Shown in pieces: positions 43,786-53,443 of a stretch of 64,000 nucleotides of DNA. How positions within the stretch are numbered: position 1 is the stretch's first letter; each line of letters begins with the position of its first letter. Both the position numbers and the translations under genes were made by a program. The DNA is from Candidatus Gastranaerophilales bacterium (GTDB lineage Bacteria > Cyanobacteriota > Vampirovibrionia > Gastranaerophilales > Gastranaerophilaceae). The DNA is taken from positions 186,001-250,000 of the forward strand of contig CALUWA010000001.1 of assembly GCA_944324365.1 (NCBI GenBank). Direction: 5' to 3'. The notes below the pieces were generated by a model. The model was not told the DNA's origin and ran no database searches. It was given only the letters and a program-made list of their open reading frames with translations.

Positions 43786-44439
43786 TTATCCTTTATTAGA
43801 CACCCTTTGTAAGTGTCTGATAGTATCAGCTCTTCTGATTGCCTGCTTCATACGAGGGTTCTTAACTTTATAATCAATACTCGGAATAGTAAGCATTTCA
43901 CGTCTGTAATTTTTATACATAGCGATTTCTCTGTCGCGCATGTTCTTTTGAACGGCTTCTTTCGCCTTAACACGCGGATCTGTTTTTATATCACGGGATT
44001 TTGCAAACAGAATACAAATTCCAATCCCGGCAAGTATACTCCAGCAAATAGTCTTGGTAGAAACCTTATCAGTAACTACAATCGGAGAAGATGCAGGGGT
44101 ATCAAATATAATATCGGCATGCGATATATTCTTACCCTGAACATATATCTTTATCGCATTAGAACCGACATTTTCAACAATCACTCCGTTTGCGGCTGAA
44201 GTATTTTTATAAACCGTAGATATATTATCAGAAGACGTCAAACCTTTTATATCTAATACTATCTTGTTATCACTTTCGACAATTCTCTTGACGGAAGCAA
44301 CGGCATCAGAACGAAGAACAATATTATATCCTGCATCAGTACCTTCCAATATTACAGCGTTCAAATAGTTATCTGCAGCAAAAGCCGAACTAAATGCCGT
44401 AAATAAAATTGTCATAACTAGTAAAAATATTTTTCTCAT
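43786..44439 (-). CDS. exported AMIN-like protein with C-terminal membrane anchor
   Basis: The start at 44439 (MRKIFLLVMTILF) gives a good signal peptide (cut after FAA); the longer frame would begin with GTG and no ribosome-binding site. The periplasmic part (about 23-125) resembles AMIN domains of secretins and amidases: SVKRIVESDNKIVLDIKGLTSSDN, then ANGVIVENVGSNAIKIYVQGKN. A membrane helix (ICWSILAGIGICILF, about 140) and a basic cytoplasmic tail follow. It may link the envelope to a cytoplasmic partner. The family call is tentative. Confidence 0.55.
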   Translation of the reverse strand: MRKIFLLVMTILFTAFSSAFAADNYLNAVILEGTDAGYNIVLRSDAVASVKRIVESDNKIVLDIKGLTSSDNISTVYKNTSAANGVIVENVGSNAIKIYVQGKNISHADIIFDTPASSPIVVTDKVSTKTICWSILAGIGICILFAKSRDIKTDPRVKAKEAVQKNMRDREIAMYKNYRREMLTIPSIDYKVKNPRMKQAIRRADTIRHLQRVSNKG

Positions 44440-44499
44440 CTCTCTAATTTCCCTAATCCTTTTCACACTTTAAGTTTATCGGTTTAAAACACGAATAAC

Positions 44500-44539
44500 A
44501 TCAATCAACAGGACTGATTTTATAGTCCTATAGATTGAT
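44500..44539. promoter_or_regulatory. two-part inverted repeat, possible operator or hairpin
   Basis: ATCAATC...GATTGAT (seven pairs) encloses AGGACT...AGTCCT (six pairs) with a 3x3 internal loop and an 8-base apex. It lies between divergent genes (43786-44439 and 44689-45066). No T-run follows on either side, so a binding site is more likely than a terminator. Confidence 0.4.
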
Positions 44540-44688
44540 ATTTTTTCAATTAACTAAACAAACTAAGCATGCCAAGGGGCTTTAAAAAATATGTTAACAA
44601 ATGTTACAAAAAAAACGCATGCTGAAATTGAGTAAAAAAAAAATCCTTTATATAAGTGTAGACACGAGATGATATTAAGGAGCTTGAT

Positions 44689-45066
44689 ATGAACGGCATT
44701 AGTACAAATGAATCAGGTAATTTAACAAAAACAGCAGCAAATGCAAAAAAAGAATCTGTAGAAACAGCAGGTTCCCTGGCGATGAACAATACCCCTCTAT
44801 TTGCTGTACCGGTTTACAATTACGATATGTTCATTCCGACAAACCCGTTCTCATTAAATATAGATTTCAGCAGCTACTCTGCAGAAGGACAGGAAAACCT
44901 GGCAAGCAATACCGGATTCTTACAAGGATTTGCAAATGCAATGGCAACCCTTGGCGGCTTCAACGGCGGAGGTTCTTATGCAGGAGGCGGAGCTGCAACT
45001 GTAGCATCAGCAGGATGCGGCGGAGGTTCTTGCTCGATTGGCGGAGGTTTCACTTCTGTTGGCTAA
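44689..45066 (+). CDS. small Gly/Cys-rich C-terminal protein
   Basis: The 125-residue protein has a strong ribosome-binding site (AAGGAG). The N-terminal half is Asn/Ser/Ala-rich and polar; the C-terminus is GGGSYAGGGAATVASA then GCGGGSCSIGGGFTSVG, with only two Cys in the protein, both in this tail. There is no signal peptide. The function is unknown. Similar Gly/Cys tails occur in some modified-peptide precursors, but no modification enzyme is adjacent. It ends with its own terminator. Confidence 0.6.
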   Translation: MNGISTNESGNLTKTAANAKKESVETAGSLAMNNTPLFAVPVYNYDMFIPTNPFSLNIDFSSYSAEGQENLASNTGFLQGFANAMATLGGFNGGGSYAGGGAATVASAGCGGGSCSIGGGFTSVG

Positions 45067-45112
45067 TCAGCACATCGTGATAAGAGAAATAAAAGTTTCG
45101 GAGAAATAAGAT

Positions 45113-45136
45113 TAGGCGGAAAATCCGCCTATTTTG
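45113..45136 (+). terminator. terminator after the Gly/Cys-rich gene
   Basis: An eight-pair GC-rich stem (TAGGCGGA / TCCGCCTA) with a three-base loop and a following TTTTG tract. Confidence 0.75.
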
Positions 45137-45151
45137 TTATATAATTTCTAT

Positions 45152-45406
45152 GTGGAAAAGAGTTTTTATGTTTATATTTTATTAACGGAAGATAACACAC
45201 TTTATTGCGGATATACCGATGATATTGAACGCCGGTTCAAACTGCACTGTGAAGGAAAAGGTGCTAAATATACCCGTTCGCACAAACCGGTTAAAATAGT
45301 TTACACAAAAGAATTCACCACTAAAATTGAAGCCCAAAAAGAAGAATACAGAATAAAACACCTGCCTAAAAAAGAAAAACTAAAACTTATTAATGAAAAT
45401 AATTAA
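45152..45406 (+). CDS. GIY-YIG domain protein (UPF0213-like)
   Basis: This ~84-residue single-domain protein has YVYILLTEDNTLYCGYTDDIERRFKLHCEGKGAKYTRSHKPVKIVYTKEF and a C-terminal EAQKEEYRIKHLPKKEKLKLI. In UPF0213 members the GIY-YIG motif has this YxYIL...YxGYT form; the usual first Gly is replaced by Val/Tyr. A GTG at 45152 matches the usual N-terminal length. A TTG 18 bases upstream is less likely because it sits just after a terminator. It is thought to act on nucleic acid; the role is unknown. Confidence 0.8.
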   Translation: MEKSFYVYILLTEDNTLYCGYTDDIERRFKLHCEGKGAKYTRSHKPVKIVYTKEFTTKIEAQKEEYRIKHLPKKEKLKLINENN

Positions 45407-45486
45407 ACAAACAAGTCATAACTGAAAGGTTATTGCGGGAAAAATTCATTAGTGCTATAATTTTCCCGCAAATATAGGGGATATTT

Positions 45487-46464
45487 ATGAATATTTTATT
45501 TATTATTGACAGAATTGAATTAAAATACTTTGAATTTAATAACCTTGTTACCAACTTTTGGCTTATAAGAGAATTTCTGAATGAACACCATAACGTTTAT
45601 ATAACAACAATAAACGGCCTAGGGGTAAAAAAAGGGAAAGCTTTTACGCACTGTTTTGAAGCCTTTGAGAAAAACGGTAATATTTTTTATGATAAATCAG
45701 ATATGCTTAAAAACATAGAAGATTTCGCCCTTGTAATGTTCAGACAGGATCCTCCTGTAGATATGGATTACATTAACTCTACTTATGTATTCGACTTTGT
45801 AGACGAAAGTAAAACTCTTGTAATAAACAAACCATCCGCAATCAGGGATTTCAATGAAAAATTACATACTATGAAATTTTTAGACTTGATGCCTGAAAAT
45901 ATCGTAACATCATCAAAAGCTGATATAGTAGAATTTTTAAATGAATATGGTGAAATTGTTTTAAAACCACTAAACAGATGCTTCGGGGCAGGAGTTATGA
46001 CCCTAAAAAAAGGTGATAAAAATACTGCCGTAATAATAAATTCAATGACAAACAACGGTTCTACACTATGTATGGTACAAAAATACATTCCGCAAGGCAT
46101 AGCAGGTGATAAAAGAGTCCTTTTTCTAGGCGACAAGGTTCTTCCGTACTGCGTACAAAAACTGCCTAGCAATGACGATTTTAAATTTAATGAACATTGT
46201 GATGCCAATATTATTAAGGCAGAACTTTCGGAAGATGAACTGAAAAAATTCACACCTGTAGCAAAAGAATTAAATTCAATGGGAATTCCTCTTGTAGGAC
46301 TTGATGTTATAGGCGGACAGATTATAGAAATTAATGTTACAAGCCCATGTTATTTTATAAAGGAAATTAATGCACATTTTGGCTGCGCACTCGAAAAAGA
46401 AATTACAAATTTCATCTTAACTTCAGCTGCACAAAAGCAAGAGTTCTCGCTTATTGCGGATTAA
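45487..46464 (+). CDS. gshB: glutathione synthetase
   Basis: The ATP-grasp enzyme joins gamma-Glu-Cys and Gly. The 325-residue protein has FVMFRQDPPVDMDYINSTYVFD-type substrate blocks, GEIVLKPLNRCFGAGVM (ATP loop), GDKRVLFLGDKVLPYCV and LVGLDVIGGQIIEINVTSPCYFIKEI (metal and glutathione-binding end). The second half of the final motif reads SPCYFIKEI rather than the usual SPTGIRE, a mild deviation. No gshA gene is in the window. It overlaps the stop of the convergent 955-residue gene by 14 bases. Confidence 0.88.
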   Translation: MNILFIIDRIELKYFEFNNLVTNFWLIREFLNEHHNVYITTINGLGVKKGKAFTHCFEAFEKNGNIFYDKSDMLKNIEDFALVMFRQDPPVDMDYINSTYVFDFVDESKTLVINKPSAIRDFNEKLHTMKFLDLMPENIVTSSKADIVEFLNEYGEIVLKPLNRCFGAGVMTLKKGDKNTAVIINSMTNNGSTLCMVQKYIPQGIAGDKRVLFLGDKVLPYCVQKLPSNDDFKFNEHCDANIIKAELSEDELKKFTPVAKELNSMGIPLVGLDVIGGQIIEINVTSPCYFIKEINAHFGCALEKEITNFILTSAAQKQEFSLIAD

Positions 46465-49312
46465 AGTTATACAATTTTATTCTTTTTCTTGTTGCATCAT
46501 CAATTTCAGGTTTTGTTTCATCAGGATTAAGTATGCACACTAAATCTTCCAAAGTTCCGGTACCTTCTTTAACATCCGAGTTAATCCAATCAATTATTTC
46601 ATTTAGATAATCAATGTACGCTTTCCTCAAACCGGACATATTAAGACGTTTTTTTGCTGAAATTTCAATTACTTCGTTATCGCATAATGAATAAAATTTT
46701 CGAGGTTCAGACGGAAACTTCTTAACAAGATTAAAGACTTCAAAGTGATCACATAATTCTTCAAATTGAAGTTTATACACATCAGTATTGCCAGTTACAT
46801 CATAAAGAATATCGGCCATTGCTTGTTCCATTGCAAGTGTTCTTATTGAATTTTTGGCATTAAATTCATCTTTGGATAAGACAGCAAGTTTTTTAACGTC
46901 ATATACAGACGTTCGTTTTTGACAAGCAAGTTCATATTGTGAAAAATGTGAATGATCTTTTTTACCACGAATTAATTTACCAAGTTCCACCATATAATTA
47001 TCTAAATATATATCAGGAATAAAACTAAAACGCTTTCCAAGCATATATTTTATATGTTTTATTCTCTCTTCCGATTCAAAAACATCATCAATATTACTAT
47101 CATAATTAATCTTTGAAAACAAGGTACAGCGAGTATTCTTCGCCAAGTTGTTTGGCATGTTTGTAAGGATTTTATACAACATATATGTTTTAACTTTATT
47201 TGGATATACACTCTTATCTGAAAATACAAGATTCAAAGAAGTAGCATATGTTTTAAGATAATTTCTTAATTCGTCGGCATACTGTGGTGGATATTTAAAA
47301 TATTCATATAGTATGTCATCAATGGCATCATCACTCAATGGCTCTTTATATCTGTGATACAAGGCTGATATGCGATTTTTATCAATTCTTCTTTTTATAA
47401 TATTAAATTCAAAAAACTGATTTAATTTTTTAGAGCCGATACTTATAATATCCTGTCCTCGATCAATCTGGGCGATTGCAACCTTCAAGTCAGAGTGAGA
47501 AAGACGGTAAACTTCCGGATTTTTAGTGCATTCATAAACAGTATCTGCTAATGTAGCTTCAAGCGCCCGATTTATATATGCTCCGTCTTTTGGCTCAGTT
47601 TCGCTGATATATTTCAACATTTCCGCTTCTTTCGGAGTCGCAGGTAAACCTTTTAAGTTGTTTGTCCAGGCCACAATATATTCTTCCGGGAATCCGTTTT
47701 GAATAACTTTAAAGTAATCATTCACATACTCTTGCGGAAGATTTTTTAATTGAGCGCCGAGAACTTTATAGTAAGCATTCTTAAATTCCAGCATATATTC
47801 CGGCAATGCGAAACTTCCCAGACTAGAAGCAGTTTGCTTCTTAATGATATTCAATTCTTTAACTCGCTGATTTTTATCGCGCATAATTTGTTTTTTCAGT
47901 TCCTCAAAGGTTCCCCTTGATATTGCATCCTGAATTTTCTCCTGGGATTTTTGAATATTATCACCAAGACGGGATGCGTATTCCGGATGTTTTGCCCAAA
48001 ATTCCGTCATAACTTTAGACTGAAATTGGCTAAACTCTTGGGTTGAATACAACAAGTCTGCAGGTTTATATATTTGGTTTTCTTTTAGATGAATAGACAA
48101 ATCTCTTATTAAATCTGAGCTGTGATTCCAGGCATCTATCATTGTGTAGCGTAAAGGCTCAGATCCTGATTTCATTTTTGAGATGTAATCAGTTCTCTCT
48201 TCAGGGCTCATATTAGCCCAGCGGGCAGCAAGCCTTTGCATACGCTTTACGTGAAGAGTATCTTTTTCAGCCTCGGAAAGATTTTCTATATATAACTTAA
48301 GATTATTGGAGGCCCAGATGATGAAAAGCTCATCCTGGCTTAGTGCATTTGAACCAACTTTTGTATGCGGCGAGCTGATTGTCCCAGATTCTTTATGAGT
48401 TTCTTTGTTGGCGGTTTTTCCGGAAGTCTTTTGCTCCTTTTTAAATTCTTTCAATAATTCCAATTCAGTTTTTTGATCGGCAATCAAATCAAGAATTTGA
48501 TTTTTTGTAAGGGAACCCCACCATTTTTCGAATTTTTCTACGGATTTTTTAGCACGCGCAGTTCTGTCCTCTTTGGAAAGAGAATTCCAAAAAGCCTTTT
48601 GGGCTTCTGATATTTTATCGCCTACCATATCGGAATATCCGTCGCGGGTATAGCGCAGCGACTGCCTGTACTCAGATTCCGGAGCTTTAATCCCCAGAGA
48701 ATTCAATGTCGAGGTATAAATATATTTTGAGTTTTTGTTGTTAAATTTAAAGTCAGCTTTAAAATCTTCGTCTAAATCCTTATCCAAATCACTGTTAATT
48801 TCTTCTATTGTTTTGTTTTCAAGAAAAATCTTTTTAACAAGATACACAGTTAAGTTGCTTTTATCTTTCAAAACTCCCTGTCCGCCTAATTTTAGAAGTT
48901 CATCATTTTCTTTTACGGACATAAGCAATCCTTTAGTAGCTTTTGAATCTGTTGGATTTTTTAAGTTCGCAAACAGCGGTTCATCCGGATATGCGGATTT
49001 TATATCCTCAATTGTCTGGGCAAGTTCCAGATACTCATAGGCATTTTTCTGTGCCTCCAAAGGAGTTATGCTGCTTTTATCATCAAGATTTTCTATATAA
49101 TCTTTGACAGTAACGGGCATATGCTCCTTATTGGCATCATAAAACCTTTCCAGCCCCTTATCTACTCTGGCTCCAAAATTTATTAAAAAATCATTGTAAT
49201 ACAAATTGGGCAAAGAATAATTGAAATTTCTCTGTTCAGGCCTTTTATTTATATCTGCCGGTTTCTTATTTTGCTGATAAAGCGCAAATGGCTGCAAGGG
49301 GTATATTTTCAT
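46451..49312 (-). CDS. very large lineage-specific protein with W-x2-(L/M)-(S/T) repeats
   Basis: The ~953-residue protein has no recognised family; the start at 49312 has AGGA eight bases upstream. The N-terminus carries a short KIYPLQPFALYQQNKK segment and LINFGARVDKG, resembling the FGxR/TFxG tags of other proteins here. It contains repeats such as FWNSLSKEDRTARAKKSVEKFEKWWGSLTKNQ and RWANMSPEERTDYISKM, suggesting a repeated helical module (about 245-400). The rest is helical and charged. It has no signal peptide or membrane helix. It is convergent with gshB and upstream of nothing on its own strand, so it is probably monocistronic. Confidence 0.75.
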   Translation of the reverse strand: MKIYPLQPFALYQQNKKPADINKRPEQRNFNYSLPNLYYNDFLINFGARVDKGLERFYDANKEHMPVTVKDYIENLDDKSSITPLEAQKNAYEYLELAQTIEDIKSAYPDEPLFANLKNPTDSKATKGLLMSVKENDELLKLGGQGVLKDKSNLTVYLVKKIFLENKTIEEINSDLDKDLDEDFKADFKFNNKNSKYIYTSTLNSLGIKAPESEYRQSLRYTRDGYSDMVGDKISEAQKAFWNSLSKEDRTARAKKSVEKFEKWWGSLTKNQILDLIADQKTELELLKEFKKEQKTSGKTANKETHKESGTISSPHTKVGSNALSQDELFIIWASNNLKLYIENLSEAEKDTLHVKRMQRLAARWANMSPEERTDYISKMKSGSEPLRYTMIDAWNHSSDLIRDLSIHLKENQIYKPADLLYSTQEFSQFQSKVMTEFWAKHPEYASRLGDNIQKSQEKIQDAISRGTFEELKKQIMRDKNQRVKELNIIKKQTASSLGSFALPEYMLEFKNAYYKVLGAQLKNLPQEYVNDYFKVIQNGFPEEYIVAWTNNLKGLPATPKEAEMLKYISETEPKDGAYINRALEATLADTVYECTKNPEVYRLSHSDLKVAIAQIDRGQDIISIGSKKLNQFFEFNIIKRRIDKNRISALYHRYKEPLSDDAIDDILYEYFKYPPQYADELRNYLKTYATSLNLVFSDKSVYPNKVKTYMLYKILTNMPNNLAKNTRCTLFSKINYDSNIDDVFESEERIKHIKYMLGKRFSFIPDIYLDNYMVELGKLIRGKKDHSHFSQYELACQKRTSVYDVKKLAVLSKDEFNAKNSIRTLAMEQAMADILYDVTGNTDVYKLQFEELCDHFEVFNLVKKFPSEPRKFYSLCDNEVIEISAKKRLNMSGLRKAYIDYLNEIIDWINSDVKEGTGTLEDLVCILNPDETKPEIDDATRKRIKLYNFNPQ

Positions 49313-49382
49313 GCACAAAATCCTATATTACACTACACTTATAGTGATATAAAACGCAGGAAAAATAAAAATTGCTAAAAAT

Positions 49383-51029
49383 TTATCTCAATTGTGAAAA
49401 TTTGTGTAAATTTGTTAAGAATAATTCTGAAGCTTCAAACAGGGAAGATTCCGCCCAGGTCAACGGCGTATGTGCTCCAGGCACAAATTTTATTCCGTGC
49501 TTTGTTGTAACGGCTTCGTAAGCTTCCGGAACTTTATATGCCGGACAAGAGTACTTATTGGATTTAACAGCATTCTTAGGAGTAATTCTTGCGTAACTTC
49601 GGTTTATAAATTCCGTTTGCTTTTTCATAGCATAATCAAGAAGCTTTTGAATTTTAGAATTTGTACCATTTTTTTGTATTTCATTCATAAGATTTTCAGC
49701 GACTTTCCCGTAACCTTTGGAAATTTCTGATACGAGGAACCACTCCGCCTCATTTTTATGTTTATTTTGCGTCCATTTATTACTCAAAGTATGGTAATCG
49801 AGATTAAGATACTCATCTTTATTATAACGTAGAGCACCGTTATCACGCACCAAATCTCTTTCAAGCTGTCTCAGCATACCGATTTTTGCAATTGCATCAC
49901 CTGCAGCACTTTTATCATTTAATGTTTCTGTTTGAGGAACAAATGCCATCGCAGCATCTGATTTTCTGCCCAAATTCTTTTCCTCATGCGGCTTAACTTT
50001 TATATGGGCTGTCATTGATTCGTGATAATGGATATCTTCAAGCCGTCTTTCACCGGATCTTAAAAGATCATACAGAGCTTTTTTATCATCAAATACCGCT
50101 CCATATTTCGTATTTTTAAGCGCATCTTTTAATTTAATAATATCAGCACTCGGGTTATCTGAATACAAAAGATTTAAAAGTTTTCTAAATCCCTCATTTA
50201 TGATTGCGGTATCACTTGTCAGGGAATTTATAAACGTATGTTCTTCCCAGGCGCCGCAGCTTCTTGCATGCGGATAATCTATCGTTTTAAGATATTTCAC
50301 ACTATTAGAAATTGTATTAATTACATTCTGCGGAATATCCTCAAAATGTTTATAGCCGTATTCCGCACCTTTGAAACCTTCTCCGATTAAATCAGCAGCA
50401 GTTTGAAGATACATTCCGAGAGATTCAAGCCTTGCACGGCTAAACCAGTGATGATCCGTTTTCGTTTTTGGAATAAAAGCGTGTCCAACACCGACTTTTG
50501 AAGGCTGGAACTCATTTTCAACATATTTTTGCGGATTAGCGATTACATAATCAAAATTTGCCTGCTGTTTATCATACAACCCGGTCAGGGAATTAAACAC
50601 TCTCGTACAGGATTTTGGGTCGGAATGTTTAATTAAAGACATATTATGACAGGTATCTGTCGTCCATATAAGCCCGGACATGAGTTCATTTTCTTTATAA
50701 TTTATCTGCGATGTCTTTACAAAACCGGTTTTAGGATCCAAGGTATAATCAAATACCCCCTTTTTCTTTGCAAAATTGAATAACTCCGAAAAAGTTTCGG
50801 GAGTATATTTTCTTTTTAATTTTTGAGCAATACCCTCATTATGAACGGGGATTTCGTATTCTCCAAAATTAAATTTTAACGGCGAATACCGGGCAAAAGA
50901 TTTATAAGAAAAAAAGTTTTTAATATGTTTAGGACGATAAAAATCCTTAGGTAATCTCCCGCTAAAAGTCGGTTCCAGTCTACTAACATAAGCTGAATTA
51001 TAATTACTGCCGATTTTTTGAACTTGCAT
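49383..51029 (-). CDS. GH15/glucoamylase-like protein (divergent)
   Basis: The 548-residue protein starts MQVQKIG...LEPTFSGRLPKDFY, with the lineage TFSG tag, and has no clear signal peptide. The later part contains HARSCGAWEEHTFINSLTSDTAI and, at the C-terminus, AHTPLTWAESSLFEASELFL, both like the SCGAWEE and TPLxW motifs of cyanobacterial GH15/phosphorylase-kinase-alpha relatives. The Glu pair of AWEEH could be catalytic. If active, it would cleave alpha-glucans; this rests on two motifs. It shares strand and direction with the upstream tsaD (25-base gap). Confidence 0.5.
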   Translation of the reverse strand: MQVQKIGSNYNSAYVSRLEPTFSGRLPKDFYRPKHIKNFFSYKSFARYSPLKFNFGEYEIPVHNEGIAQKLKRKYTPETFSELFNFAKKKGVFDYTLDPKTGFVKTSQINYKENELMSGLIWTTDTCHNMSLIKHSDPKSCTRVFNSLTGLYDKQQANFDYVIANPQKYVENEFQPSKVGVGHAFIPKTKTDHHWFSRARLESLGMYLQTAADLIGEGFKGAEYGYKHFEDIPQNVINTISNSVKYLKTIDYPHARSCGAWEEHTFINSLTSDTAIINEGFRKLLNLLYSDNPSADIIKLKDALKNTKYGAVFDDKKALYDLLRSGERRLEDIHYHESMTAHIKVKPHEEKNLGRKSDAAMAFVPQTETLNDKSAAGDAIAKIGMLRQLERDLVRDNGALRYNKDEYLNLDYHTLSNKWTQNKHKNEAEWFLVSEISKGYGKVAENLMNEIQKNGTNSKIQKLLDYAMKKQTEFINRSYARITPKNAVKSNKYSCPAYKVPEAYEAVTTKHGIKFVPGAHTPLTWAESSLFEASELFLTNLHKFSQLR

Positions 51030-51054
51030 TTATTTAGCTCCTATCCAAATTTTA

Positions 51055-52110
51055 CTATTTAACACGGGAGAAAACTTCCACATTTATATCATCAAATGTA
51101 TTTGTATTGAAATAAGCGCAAGATGCGACCATAGCCGCATTATCCGTACAATATTTCATAGGAGGTGCAAAGACCTTATACCCATCATCTGACAATGCAA
51201 ACATCTTTTTCCTGATTTCGGAATTTGCAGCAACACCGCCCGCTATAACCACCTGATTATACCCGCTTTCCACAAGTGCGGATTTAACCTTTTTAACTAA
51301 TGTAGAAGATACGCATTCCTGAAAACTTGCACATATATCACTAACCGGCAGTTCTTTTCCGTCAAAAGATTTAACAAGCCGCAGCACTGCCGTTTTTAAA
51401 CCGCTGAAACTGAAATCATACTTATCAACTTTTGCCTCCGGCAGTTTGAACGCATGAGGATTTCCCTCCTGCGCCATTTTGTCCAATTTCGGCCCGCCCG
51501 GGTATGGCAGCCCGATTAAACGCGCAACCTTATCATAAGCTTCTCCGACGGCATCATCAATAGTTTCTCCTATTATATTTTGCTCGGAATAAGATTTTAC
51601 ATCAATAATCTGAGTATGACCGCCGCTCACCAAAAGCGCCATAAACGGAGGTTTTAAGTCTGTATCCAAATAATTTCCGCAAAGGTGGGCATTTAAATGA
51701 TTAACTCCGATAAACGGTCTATCATAAACAAGCGCCAGCGTTTTTGCAGCGTTTAATCCGACAAGAAGACAGCCAACGAGGCCGGGGCCCACAGTTCCGG
51801 CAAAAGCAGTAATATCTTCCGGATTAATTCCGGCATTTTCTTTTGCCTGTCTAAAAGCCTCATCTATAACAATATTGATAGAATCCATATGCTCTCTTGC
51901 CGCAATTTCAGGGATAACTCCGCCGAATTGTGCGTGAGTTTTAATCTGGGAGGCCACAACATTTGCAATAACTTCCCTGCCGTTTTTCACTATTGCACAA
52001 GCCGTTTCATCACAGCTTGATTCAATTGCCATAATATAATTATCATATCCGCTATCGGGGCCGATTTCTACCGGCGCATCCGAAAATAATTTCTTTTTTA
52101 TCATTTTCAT
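51055..52110 (-). CDS. tsaD: tRNA N6-adenosine threonylcarbamoyltransferase
   Basis: TsaD adds threonylcarbamoyl to A37 of ANN-reading tRNAs. Motifs: YIMAIESSCDETACAIV, GGVIPEIAAREHMDSI (HxxxH with iron-binding histidines), GLVGCLLVGLNAAKTLA, GVNHLNAHLCGNYL, LLVSGGHTQI, GETIDDAVGEAYDKVARLIGLPYPGGPKLD, CTDNAAMVA. The start at 52110 gives a short N-terminal extension; a TATAAT ends six bases before this ATG and there is no ribosome-binding site, so the message looks leaderless. It is divergent from obg. Confidence 0.95.
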   Translation of the reverse strand: MKMIKKKLFSDAPVEIGPDSGYDNYIMAIESSCDETACAIVKNGREVIANVVASQIKTHAQFGGVIPEIAAREHMDSINIVIDEAFRQAKENAGINPEDITAFAGTVGPGLVGCLLVGLNAAKTLALVYDRPFIGVNHLNAHLCGNYLDTDLKPPFMALLVSGGHTQIIDVKSYSEQNIIGETIDDAVGEAYDKVARLIGLPYPGGPKLDKMAQEGNPHAFKLPEAKVDKYDFSFSGLKTAVLRLVKSFDGKELPVSDICASFQECVSSTLVKKVKSALVESGYNQVVIAGGVAANSEIRKKMFALSDDGYKVFAPPMKYCTDNAAMVASCAYFNTNTFDDINVEVFSRVK

Positions 52111-52147
52111 AGTAAAATTATAACACAAATATTAAAAGGGATATGAA

Positions 52148-53431
52148 ATGCAATTTTTGGATAAAACAAAAATACGAATAGTTTCAGGCAGAGGCGGCAA
52201 CGGTATGGTAGCCTGGCGCCGCGAAAAATATGTTGACAAAGGCGGCCCTGCAGGCGGCGACGGCGGCAAAGGCGGAGATGTATACTTAATTGCTGATGAA
52301 AACATGTCAACTCTAATGGATTTTAAGTACAAATCTGTTTTCAAAGCAGAAAGCGGCGAAAACGGCGGAATTAAAAACTGCCACGGAAAATGGGCAAAAG
52401 ATTTATACATCAAAGTTCCGGTCGGAACAGTCGTAAGAGATGTTAAAACCGGAAATGTTATTGCCGATTTGGTTGAACACGAACAAAAAGTTCTTGTTGC
52501 AAAGGGAGGCCGCGGAGGCAGAGGGAATGCAAGATTTGCAACTGCTCAAAAACGCGCTCCGCAATTTTGCGAACCAGGCGAACCGCCTATTGAGAGAGAA
52601 CTTATTCTTGAACTAAAACTGATTGCAGATGTTGGGCTCCTCGGAATGCCAAATGCCGGCAAATCTACACTTATCAGCCGCATAAGCTCCGCAAAGCCTA
52701 AAATTGCAGATTATCCGTTTACAACCCTTATTCCAAATCTGGGTGTTGTTCATAAGCCATCCGGGGACGGTTTTGTCGTTGCCGATATTCCGGGGCTGAT
52801 TGAAGGCGCCAGCGAAGGAGTCGGGCTTGGACACGATTTTCTAAGGCACGTTGAAAGATGCAGATTTTTAGTGCACGTTATAGATACCACTGCGGAAAAC
52901 CCGCTTGATAACTACGAGAAAATCAATAAGGAATTAGAAAAACATTCGGAAAAACTTGCAAAATTATACCAAATTGTGGCTCTTAATAAAATAGATGCCA
53001 TTGATGAACAGAGGAAACAACAACTTTATAATGAATTTAAACAAAAATCAGAAGATGTATTTTTAATTTCTGCCGTTACCGGCGAGAACATTGATTCCTT
53101 AAAATATTTTATGGGACAAAAGGTTGACGAAATTGAAAAACCTGTATCTGATGTTGTGGTGGCAGAAGACCTTGGCGCAATCAATAACGATGACAGCGCT
53201 TACGAAATTACTAAAGCCGCAAAAGATACTTACATCATTGTAGGCGGCAAAATCAGCAGACTGGCACAGGTTACGGATGAAAGGAACCCAGATCAGGTAA
53301 TACGCTTCCAGAATATCTTAACCGGCATGGGCGTTTTTGAAAAACTTAAGGCTATGGGTGTAAAAGACGGGGACACAATTATTGTTGATCATCTTGAATT
53401 TGCCTATTATTCTGATGAATTCTACGGATAA
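52148..53431 (+). CDS. obgE: GTPase Obg
   Basis: This is a 50S-assembly and stringent-response GTPase. The Gly-rich Obg fold (1-158; VSGRGGNGMVAWRREKYVDKGGPAGGDGGKGGDVYL) precedes the G domain (G1 GMPNAGKSTLI, G3 DIPGLIEGA, G4 NKID). A C-terminal OCT domain follows (about 350-427; YEITKAAKDTYIIVGGKISRLA). At 427 residues it is usual. It is followed at 13 bases by a YjbQ-like gene in an apparent three-gene unit. Confidence 0.97.
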   Translation: MQFLDKTKIRIVSGRGGNGMVAWRREKYVDKGGPAGGDGGKGGDVYLIADENMSTLMDFKYKSVFKAESGENGGIKNCHGKWAKDLYIKVPVGTVVRDVKTGNVIADLVEHEQKVLVAKGGRGGRGNARFATAQKRAPQFCEPGEPPIERELILELKLIADVGLLGMPNAGKSTLISRISSAKPKIADYPFTTLIPNLGVVHKPSGDGFVVADIPGLIEGASEGVGLGHDFLRHVERCRFLVHVIDTTAENPLDNYEKINKELEKHSEKLAKLYQIVALNKIDAIDEQRKQQLYNEFKQKSEDVFLISAVTGENIDSLKYFMGQKVDEIEKPVSDVVVAEDLGAINNDDSAYEITKAAKDTYIIVGGKISRLAQVTDERNPDQVIRFQNILTGMGVFEKLKAMGVKDGDTIIVDHLEFAYYSDEFYG

Positions 53432-53443
53432 AGGAGTATTTAT

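Noticed and set aside
44467-44688. CRISPR leader or repeat
   Set aside because: There is a single inverted repeat and no direct repeats with spacers; no CRISPR array or cas gene is seen anywhere in the window.
44689-46464. Peptide-modification cluster (Gly/Cys-rich precursor plus ATP-grasp enzyme)
   Set aside because: The ATP-grasp protein has the motifs of glutathione synthetase, and a terminator and a GIY-YIG gene separate it from the small protein.
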